Of a DNA stretch of 15,306 bases, positions 1 to 6,279 are shown in pieces (the first letter of the stretch is position 1; each line of letters begins with the position of its first letter). A model generated the notes under the pieces. It had not been told where the DNA came from. It searched no databases and saw only the letters and a program-made list of their open reading frames with translations. A program made the translations under genes and the position numbers. This DNA is from Oceanospirillaceae bacterium (GTDB lineage: Bacteria; Pseudomonadota; Gammaproteobacteria; Pseudomonadales; Balneatricaceae): NCBI GenBank assembly GCA_023954795.1, contig JAGSHA010000034.1:1-15306 (forward strand), written 5' to 3'.

Positions 1-231
1 ACGCGCCAGATACTGAAAGAAGCTCAGTTTTTCTTCAGTGTTCAAGCGCACATAGCGGTCCAGAATCTGCTGCGCAATCGCCAGCGCAACCGCATCTCCC
101 CGCTGATTTAGCAACGCGGTGCAATCTTCCTGCAGCGAGTAGGCCATATCAAAGCGGGACGGGTCTTCAGCGTGCAACAGTTCGCGGCCTCGGGTGGCCA
201 CAGAATCGATCAGACGGTTAATCCACTTCAT
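1..231 (-). CDS. matA: Malonyl-CoA decarboxylase, N-terminal part (runs off the left edge)
   Basis: Malonyl-CoA decarboxylase converts malonyl-CoA to acetyl-CoA and CO2 in the cytoplasm, the second step of malonate catabolism. Only the first 77 residues are in the window. They begin MKWINRLIDSVATRGRELL and continue through a segment with LLNQRGDAVALAIAQQILDR and then LNTEEKLSFFQYLA, which resembles the helical N-terminal domain of this family as I remember it. The ATG at 231 is chosen because a good Shine-Dalgarno (GGAGGA) lies 8 bases upstream. The gene starts inside the 3' end of matR: the two overlap by 14 bases in different frames, so translation is probably coupled. The catalytic domain is outside the window, so intactness cannot be judged. 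Its position beside matR and matB strongly supports the call. Confidence 0.88.
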   Translation of the reverse strand, partial: MKWINRLIDSVATRGRELLHAEDPSRFDMAYSLQEDCTALLNQRGDAVALAIAQQILDRYVRLNTEEKLSFFQYLAR

Positions 232-889
232 CTTCGCTGTCCTCCAGTATTGCGGCTTTCAACGCTTCATACTGATTTATCAAATGAACCTGCATCGCCT
301 GATTAGCACCCGCTGCATCACCCGCTTCAATGGCCGTAATGATGTTGCGATGTTCTTCCAGGGAGTGGAGCAAGCGACCCTGCAGCTTGAGTTGCTGCTG
401 GCGCGCCAGACGGATGACACGGGATAGATCGAGCGTAATCCGCTGCAGCCATTCGTTACCGGAGACCGCTTTCAACTCATCGTGGAAAACAATGTTTTCC
501 TCGTAGTAGCTGGCCAGATCACCGTTGGCGGCACTCTCTTCCAGACAATCGTGCAGGTGGCGCAAGCGGCGTAACTCACTAGCGGTGGCGCGTTCTGCCA
601 CCAGCTGAGTGCAGTAGCCTTCCAGCAACGCCATGATCGGGAACAGTTCGTCCAGCTCTTCCGGACTGATGCTTTTAACGTAACTGCCCTTGCGTGGCAC
701 TAACTCCACCAAGCCATCGGATGCGAGCACCTTAAGTGCTTCGCGCAACGGCGTACGACTGATTCCCAGTTCATCGCAGAGTTTCATCTCGTCGATCCAC
801 TGACCGGGTTCTAACCGGCTCTCGTAGATCATCCTCGCAAGGATCTCTGCCACTTCCTCATACAACACTCTTCTTTTTATTATGCTCAT
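218..889 (-). CDS. matR: GntR/FadR-family regulator of malonate metabolism (MatR-like)
   Basis: A 223-residue regulator of the FCD branch of the GntR family. Residues 8-75 form the winged helix-turn-helix (recognition region LGISRTPLREALKVLASDGL at 41-60, wing around VPRKGSYV). Residues about 78-215 form the all-helical FCD ligand domain. It shows the usual metal/ligand set: N132 and H136 (in ENIVFH), H180 and H202. Asn replaces the more common Asp at 132, a known type of variation. Family members sense small carboxylates; the position between matA and matB makes malonate or malonyl-CoA the likely effector (inference). ATG 889 has no strong Shine-Dalgarno, only a weak purine stretch. The gene ends inside matA. 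Its likely operator is the dyad at 935-951, which would also make it autoregulatory. Confidence 0.88.
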   Translation of the reverse strand: MSIIKRRVLYEEVAEILARMIYESRLEPGQWIDEMKLCDELGISRTPLREALKVLASDGLVELVPRKGSYVKSISPEELDELFPIMALLEGYCTQLVAERATASELRRLRHLHDCLEESAANGDLASYYEENIVFHDELKAVSGNEWLQRITLDLSRVIRLARQQQLKLQGRLLHSLEEHRNIITAIEAGDAAGANQAMQVHLINQYEALKAAILEDSEDEVD

Positions 890-990
890 GATTGATTGGC
901 TTTATATTTAGTTTCAATTGAAATTGCATTGTAGTGTAATTAGTAATTACAATCAAAATGCATTGAAAACAAATACAAGAGGAAAGATGC
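890..990. promoter_or_regulatory. Divergent matR-matA / matB promoter region with dyad operators
   Basis: This 101-base AT-rich gap separates matR and matB. A perfect inverted repeat TGTAATTA-G-TAATTACA lies at 935-951 and a 12-base palindrome TTTCAATTGAAA at 912-923. On the minus strand TTGATT (951-956) and TACAAT (928-933) are 17 bases apart, a good sigma-70-type promoter for matR-matA. On the plus strand TTGCAT (924-929) and TACAAT (948-953) are 18 apart, a weaker candidate for matB. The 17-base dyad sits between the -35 and -10 elements of both, so one bound regulator could control both directions. GntR/FadR proteins typically bind short dyads of this sort. The heptamer TGCATTG is also repeated directly (925-931 and 959-965). 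Promoter calls rest on hexamer matching by eye. Confidence 0.6.
935..951. promoter_or_regulatory. Candidate MatR operator (17-base perfect inverted repeat)
   Basis: TGTAATTAGTAATTACA is two perfect 8-base arms around one central G. It falls in the spacer of the predicted promoters of both transcription directions. The published Rhizobium MatR site, as I recall it, is an imperfect repeat with a GTA/TAC core; the same outer GTA...TAC is seen here. Binding by MatR is inference. Confidence 0.5.
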
Positions 991-2508
991 ATGAATTTAT
1001 ACCAGGCATTTTATGAGCGTTTTGCGCCTTATCCGGATCGCACGGCCTTGCGTATGCCCGAAACTGACAGCTCTATGACTTATGGCGAGTTACATGCACG
1101 TTCGGGACAATACGCGACACTATTAGCCTCATCCGGCCTTCAGGCCGGTGATCGGGTCGCCGTTCAGGTAGACAAATCCGGTGAAGCACTGGCGTTATAT
1201 CTGGGTGTTTTACGCGCCGGGGGTACTTACCTGCCGATGAATACAGCGTATACGCCGGACGAGCTGGCCTACTTCGTGGAAAATGCCGAACCCGCCGTAG
1301 TGGTCTGTGCCGACAAGCAGAAAGCGGTGTTTGAAGCGATCCGTGAACGTACAGGTATTCGCCAGCGTATCTTTACGCTCAACACCGACGGTCAAGGTAC
1401 GCTCAACACCCAGGCCAACGATCACAGCAGTGATTTCGTCACGGTTGAACGTGACGATGATGATCTTGCCGCAATCCTCTACACCTCCGGTACAACCGGG
1501 CGTCCAAAAGGCGCGATGATCAGCCACAACAACTTGCTTAACAACGGCCTGACATTGCTGGATTACTGGGGCTGGAAAGAGGGCGATGTACTCTTACACA
1601 TGCTGCCAATCTTCCACGTCCATGGATTGTTTGTTGCCTGCAGCTGCGCGCTGCTCAACGCCAGTGAGATGATCTTCTACAGCAAGTTTGATGCGGCGGA
1701 AGCACTGAAATCACTGCCCGAAGCCACGGTGATGATGGGCGTTCCAACCTTCTATACCCGGTTGCTGGCTGAACCTGAATTCACGCAGGAAAAAGCCAAG
1801 AATGTACGCCTGTTTATCTCCGGTTCGGCACCTCTACTGGAAGAGACGTTCGCCGAATTTGAACAGCGTACGGGCAAAGCCATTCTCGAACGTTACGGTA
1901 TGACCGAAACCGGCATGAACACCTCTAACCCATTGAACGGTCAGCGTATTGCGGGCACCGTGGGTTTCCCGTTGCCGGGCACTGAAGTGCGTATCATGGA
2001 TGAGAACGGCCAGCCTTGCGCCACAGATGGCGTGGGCAGTTTGCAGGTCAAAGGTCCGAATGTCTTTCAGGGTTACTGGCGCATGCCGGAAAAAACCGCA
2101 GAAGAGTTCACCGACGATGGTTTCTTTGTCACGGGCGATCTGGGCACCATTAATGCCGACGGTTACGTCAGTATTGTCGGGCGCTCGAAAGACCTGATCA
2201 TCAGCGGTGGGTACAACATCTATCCGAAAGAGATTGAGATGGTACTCAATGAGCTGCCAGGGGTGTTGGAATCAGCAGTTTTTGCCTTTGTTCATCCCGA
2301 CTTTGGAGAAGGTGTCGCCGCGGCAATTGTAGCTGATGACAGCGCCAATCAGGCCACCGCAGAATCACTGACATCCATTTGTCGCGAACACCTGGCAGGC
2401 TTTAAAGTGCCGCGTCGCATTCTGTTCCTCGACGAACTGCCACGCAACACGATGGGGAAAGTGCAGAAGAATGTCCTGCGAGACCAATACGGTCAGAAAG
2501 AACTCTGA
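991..2508 (+). CDS. matB: Malonyl-CoA synthetase (malonate--CoA ligase)
   Basis: An ANL-superfamily adenylating enzyme of 505 residues that activates malonate with ATP and joins it to CoA in the cytoplasm. The A3 phosphate loop YTSGTTGRPKG is at about 163-173. The A5 motif ERYGMTETGMNTSNP starts at 300, the A7 aspartate is D383 in TGDLG, the hinge region GRSKDLIISGGYNIYPKE starts at 397, and the catalytic A10 lysine is K490 in NTMGKVQKN. The segments MMGVPTFYTRLL and RLFISGSAPLL, around the acyl pocket, match the malonate-specific subgroup as I remember Rhizobium MatB; this separates it from acetyl-CoA synthetase and long-chain ligases. ATG 991 follows AGAGGA with about 8 bases of spacing. 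An ATG at 987 is out of frame. It is divergent from matR-matA, unlike the matA-matB operon described in Rhizobium. Confidence 0.94.
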   Translation: MNLYQAFYERFAPYPDRTALRMPETDSSMTYGELHARSGQYATLLASSGLQAGDRVAVQVDKSGEALALYLGVLRAGGTYLPMNTAYTPDELAYFVENAEPAVVVCADKQKAVFEAIRERTGIRQRIFTLNTDGQGTLNTQANDHSSDFVTVERDDDDLAAILYTSGTTGRPKGAMISHNNLLNNGLTLLDYWGWKEGDVLLHMLPIFHVHGLFVACSCALLNASEMIFYSKFDAAEALKSLPEATVMMGVPTFYTRLLAEPEFTQEKAKNVRLFISGSAPLLEETFAEFEQRTGKAILERYGMTETGMNTSNPLNGQRIAGTVGFPLPGTEVRIMDENGQPCATDGVGSLQVKGPNVFQGYWRMPEKTAEEFTDDGFFVTGDLGTINADGYVSIVGRSKDLIISGGYNIYPKEIEMVLNELPGVLESAVFAFVHPDFGEGVAAAIVADDSANQATAESLTSICREHLAGFKVPRRILFLDELPRNTMGKVQKNVLRDQYGQKEL

Positions 2509-2530
2509 TTGCACTGCCAGATAAACCTGA

Positions 2531-2580
2531 CCTCCGGAACTGTCCCCCTTCGTTGTTCCTGCAATGAATTGTTCCGGAGG
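2531..2580. terminator. 10-bp inverted repeat between convergent matB and the CZB c-di-GMP gene
   Basis: CCTCCGGAAC (2531-2540) and GTTCCGGAGG (2571-2580) are perfect arms around a 30-base loop. The element lies in the 91-base gap between two converging genes, where a bidirectional terminator would be expected. It has no T-tract on either side and the loop is long, so it is not a classical intrinsic terminator. It may block read-through as a roadblock hairpin or be a repeated intergenic element. Confidence 0.4.
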
Positions 2581-2599
2581 GAATACCTTGTCACGACCT

Positions 2600-5500
2600 T
2601 TAGTGTGTAACCGGTATCGGTTTAACCACCTTTTCCGCCACAAGAATGCGCTGCAAGTTCTGGATCTGCAGCTGCAACGAGTGGCTCAATTCAATGAGTT
2701 GCTGTCGCCCGCGCAGACGCTCGCCTTCATTCAGATGGTCCAGCGCTTTCACCAGATGGTCCGCCAGCTGATGCAATTGTTTGTGCACCGGTTCAATCTC
2801 GCGAAACTCCGCCCGATGCCCCAGCTGCGCACTACCCAGTCCGTAATACCAGCGTCCAAAGCGGCAGCTATGATAGTCATCTGGCCGCGACGTATGTTCC
2901 GGCGGCGTACCGTTCAGCCGTAACAACAGTTCATCAAGCCAATACTGGTGCTCTCGGGATGCCAATAGCAATGCCCGCTGCTCCGGCGAATGATAACTGG
3001 TCTCCATCATCCACTCTGGTGAGGGTGTCCAGTTGTCTGCCCAATCCAGCGCCTGTTCAACCGGCATCGGCCGGGCAATGCCATAGCCCTGAACAACCGT
3101 ACAACCCATTTGCACCAATAGCTGCCCATGTTCAGCCGATTCAACCCCTTCTGCCACCAGCTGGCGATTAAAGGCCTGCGCCAGACCAATCACACTTTCC
3201 ACGATCGCCAAATCCTCTTTATCGGTCAGCATGTCGAAGATAAAGGACTGATCAATTTTCAGAGTCTCGGCGGGTAAACGGCGAAAATAGGTTAGCGAGG
3301 AATACCCCGTTCCAAAGTCATCCAGCGCGATACGGAACCCCAGATCCTGACAGGCTTCAAAGATCTCACCCGCATGATTGATATCTTCCAACGCTGAGGT
3401 TTCCAGCACTTCGATCTCCAGCAATCCGGGCGACATACGTGGATAGGCATGCATATAGGACTGCAGACGCGGCATAAAGTCATCCGCCAATAACGTTGCC
3501 CCCGAAAGATTCACGCTAAGGCGTAACGCATACCCTTGCTGCTGCCACTGCTGAAGCCGCTCAAACGCTTGTTGCAGCACCCAGTGATCCAGTTCAATCT
3601 CAACCGGATGACCACTGATCAACGGCAGGAAGCGCGCGGGCACCAGCAGCCCATTTTGCGGATGTTGCCAGCGGATCAGCATCTCGAAGCCCAGTACTTT
3701 CTGCTGAACCAGATCCACCTGTGGTTGGAAATAAAGGACAAACTCCTCATGATGCAACGCGCGGCGGATATCCGCGATCGCCTCACGACGATAAACTGAG
3801 CGCTGGTCATGGTCGAGGTCATACAACTGATAGCGATTGCGGCCGGTCATTTTTGCCTGATACATCGCCTGATCGGCGTGACGCAGCAACAGATCCGCAT
3901 CGGAGCCATCGTCCGGGTAGAGCGTGATCCCCATACTTGCAGAGACCTGCAACTCCAGCCCCTCAACATGGATCGGTCGGGCGATCAATGACAACACCCT
4001 TTCAGCGGTTAACTCACAGGTATGGACGCTTTCCAGCTCGCTCAGCAACAGCACAAATTCGTCGCCACCCAAACGTGCAACGGTATCGTGCGCGCGCAGA
4101 CTACTTTTCAGCCGCTCCGCAATCTCCACCAGCAGCTGATCACCAACGTTGTGACCGTACTGGTCATTGATCTGTTTGAAACCATCCAGATCCATGTAAC
4201 ACACGGCTATATAACCCTGCATCCCCTCGGCAGAGCTCAACACTTGCTTCATACGATCAGCCAACAGCACCCGGTTGGGCAAACGGGTCAGCGAATCGTA
4301 ATGTGCCAGCATCTCCAAACGTTCCTGATGGGTTTTCATCTGAGTAATATCAGAAAACACACTGACATAGTGGGTCAGCAACCCTTGGGTATCATGGATC
4401 GCAGAGATGGTGGTTAATGCGGTATATACCGTCCCGTTTTTACGCCGGTTGAAGAGTTCACCCCGCCAGTAACCCTGTGTATCCAGCACCCGCCACATCG
4501 TGCTGTAGAATGCCTCGGACTGGCGGTCGGATTTTAGAATTGACGGTTGCTCTCCCAGTACATCATCACGGCTATAGCCGGTAATCTCTGTAAAAGTAGG
4601 GTTAACATCCAGAATTCTCTGCGCCGCATCGGTCACCATGATCCCTTCATGGGCGTTATCGAACACCGTCGCAGACAAGCGCAACCGAGCTTCCGATTCA
4701 ACCCGGTTGGTCTCATCCAGCACGTAGCCACGCAGTACTTCTACTTTCCCTTTATCGTCCCACTCCGCCACGGTGTAGTCATACAACCAACCCACCGAGC
4801 CGTCCTTACGCACAATGCGGTAACGCTGCTCCCAGCTGGTGCGTCCTTCCTCACAGAAACGGCTGACCTCTTCGCCCACCCGTTCGCCGTCTTCAGGATG
4901 AATACAATCACTGTAACGAAAACCTTCCGCCATCATCTCGTCAGGACCAAAACCAAATACCGTACCGATATTGGCCGAAGCGTAACTCACCCGCCAGCCC
5001 TCTTCCGGCCGCCATACCAGTACCGCTACCGGACCGTCAGTAAACAGATCCCGTTCGGCCTGCAGTTCTTTCTCAGCGAATCGGCGGGTACTGATATCAC
5101 GGGCGATACCCAAAATCCCGATCAGGTTCTGCGCATCATCCTTCATCGGCGTTTTGATCACTTCATAGTGACCTTCATAACTGCCATCGGCGTGACGCAA
5201 AATCTCCTCGTTCTTACGCGCCGCATCCTTCTGTACCGTTAATGCATCGTTGTGACGGAAGTAGTCAGCGTCTTCGCGGGAAAAGAGGTCGTAGTCATTT
5301 TTGCCGATCAGATCCTGTTCTGAACATCCCGCAATAGACTCAAACTGACGGTTACAACTGAGATAACGCCCCTGCGTATCTTTTAACCACACCAGATCAG
5401 GCAAACTGTCCAACACACCACGGAATACGTCGGGTTGCTGGCGCCGCAGCATGTTTCCTGAAGCCGGGTATGAGAATGTGCAGCACTGCTGCAAAGCGTG

Positions 5501-5911
5501 CTGATCAATCAGATAGGTCTGCCGTTGTTCATCCATCATCACCAGATGGCTATCGCCATATTGTGAAAAGCAGGATTCTGCATCAGCGATAAAGCTCGTC
5601 AGATTGACGGTCAGAACAGGAGGAACAGATAGATTTTCAAGTACCGCGTTGGTACTGATGTCCTCCGCCAGAAACTGCATGATCCGCTTCATCGTCAGAT
5701 ACCCTGCCTGAATATCAGATGCAGACGGATAACCGATCATGCACACGGAATCTGAGTGGCGAGCCAATTGTTGAATGACAATTGATAGCGGTTGGTCGCT
5801 GTTAATCCAAGGCAGCGTTTTCCGCCACCGGACAAGAAAAGGGGGTATCTGATCAGAGTTCATACTACGTACCACTGGATCCTGACCCTGATCGATTGCA
5901 ATCGGCATCAT
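2600..5911 (-). CDS. c-di-GMP cyclase/phosphodiesterase: CBS-like, PAS, PAS, PAS, GGDEF, EAL, C-terminal zinc-binding CZB
   Basis: A 1103-residue protein without evident transmembrane segments. Residues 38-140 look like a degenerate CBS pair. PAS/PAC regions follow at about 162-275 (ending GIARDISTR), 288-402 and 413-523 (ending VFSDIT). GGDEF spans about 535-695 with an intact active site (GGDEF 615-619) and inhibitory RxxD (R606-D609). EAL spans about 712-955. The signature is EML (E743), but the expected catalytic positions N801, LEIEVLE (832-837), D864/D865, K885, E921 and Q941 are kept. The C-terminus (about 985-1060) carries a CZB zinc-binding domain: H988, C1016 in SCRFGRW, H1043 and H1047. 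The protein probably both makes and degrades c-di-GMP, with zinc and PAS signals setting the balance. Two ATGs stand in tandem; the second (5908) has the better distance from GAGGG. Codon use resembles its neighbours. No symbol is assigned. Confidence 0.93.
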   Translation of the reverse strand: MMPIAIDQGQDPVVRSMNSDQIPPFLVRWRKTLPWINSDQPLSIVIQQLARHSDSVCMIGYPSASDIQAGYLTMKRIMQFLAEDISTNAVLENLSVPPVLTVNLTSFIADAESCFSQYGDSHLVMMDEQRQTYLIDQHALQQCCTFSYPASGNMLRRQQPDVFRGVLDSLPDLVWLKDTQGRYLSCNRQFESIAGCSEQDLIGKNDYDLFSREDADYFRHNDALTVQKDAARKNEEILRHADGSYEGHYEVIKTPMKDDAQNLIGILGIARDISTRRFAEKELQAERDLFTDGPVAVLVWRPEEGWRVSYASANIGTVFGFGPDEMMAEGFRYSDCIHPEDGERVGEEVSRFCEEGRTSWEQRYRIVRKDGSVGWLYDYTVAEWDDKGKVEVLRGYVLDETNRVESEARLRLSATVFDNAHEGIMVTDAAQRILDVNPTFTEITGYSRDDVLGEQPSILKSDRQSEAFYSTMWRVLDTQGYWRGELFNRRKNGTVYTALTTISAIHDTQGLLTHYVSVFSDITQMKTHQERLEMLAHYDSLTRLPNRVLLADRMKQVLSSAEGMQGYIAVCYMDLDGFKQINDQYGHNVGDQLLVEIAERLKSSLRAHDTVARLGGDEFVLLLSELESVHTCELTAERVLSLIARPIHVEGLELQVSASMGITLYPDDGSDADLLLRHADQAMYQAKMTGRNRYQLYDLDHDQRSVYRREAIADIRRALHHEEFVLYFQPQVDLVQQKVLGFEMLIRWQHPQNGLLVPARFLPLISGHPVEIELDHWVLQQAFERLQQWQQQGYALRLSVNLSGATLLADDFMPRLQSYMHAYPRMSPGLLEIEVLETSALEDINHAGEIFEACQDLGFRIALDDFGTGYSSLTYFRRLPAETLKIDQSFIFDMLTDKEDLAIVESVIGLAQAFNRQLVAEGVESAEHGQLLVQMGCTVVQGYGIARPMPVEQALDWADNWTPSPEWMMETSYHSPEQRALLLASREHQYWLDELLLRLNGTPPEHTSRPDDYHSCRFGRWYYGLGSAQLGHRAEFREIEPVHKQLHQLADHLVKALDHLNEGERLRGRQQLIELSHSLQLQIQNLQRILVAEKVVKPIPVTH

Positions 5912-6279
5912 ATCCCTCGATTTTCAGACGACCGTTACACCCGCAGATCCATCTGCCAGCCATGCCATCCGATCCTTTTTAATTACATCTTGTTATAAGG
6001 TTAATCATACCCTTTCTGGACCGGCATTATCACCTGATTTCAAACAAGAATATTATTTTACATTCATACTCAAAACAGGATAACACTATATAAACATGTC
6101 AATTACACTCGGTTTACAATATTGACCTAAGCCAGTATTCAAACAAATAAAACAAGATTTATACTGTTTTGGCGACAAGGGATCCGTATAATCGATCAAT
6201 ATTTCAACACATTATGCAACGCGGAGGCATCGCACCTCCCGGCATCAGGATATCCTGCACATTGCAGAGTGGAGCTTGC
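5912..6279. promoter_or_regulatory. 368-base divergent intergenic region between the two c-di-GMP genes
   Basis: Mostly AT-rich sequence from about 5975 to 6170, with no convincing coding potential. Toward the minus-strand gene there is a dyad GCAGAT-CC-ATCTGC (5943-5956). Toward the plus-strand gene a candidate promoter is TTCAAA (6138-6143), 16 bases, TATACT (6160-6165), giving a leader of roughly 110 bases. That leader contains GGAGG/CCTCC arms (6223-6227 and 6235-6239) and a 12-base palindrome CAGGATATCCTG (6246-6257) 22 bases before the start codon. The landmarks of the known GEMM c-di-GMP riboswitch were searched for by eye and are absent. Confidence 0.45.

Noticed and set aside
4547..5242. 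231-codon open frame on the plus strand
   Set aside because: It is antisense to the PAS-GGDEF-EAL-CZB gene, has no recognisable domain, and its length follows from the codon use of the true gene.
6169..6279. N-terminal extension of the CBS-GGDEF-EAL protein from a TTG codon
   Set aside because: No ribosome site, a possible -10 element (TATACT) lies immediately before it, and ATG 6280 has GGAG at ideal spacing and begins just before the first CBS motif.
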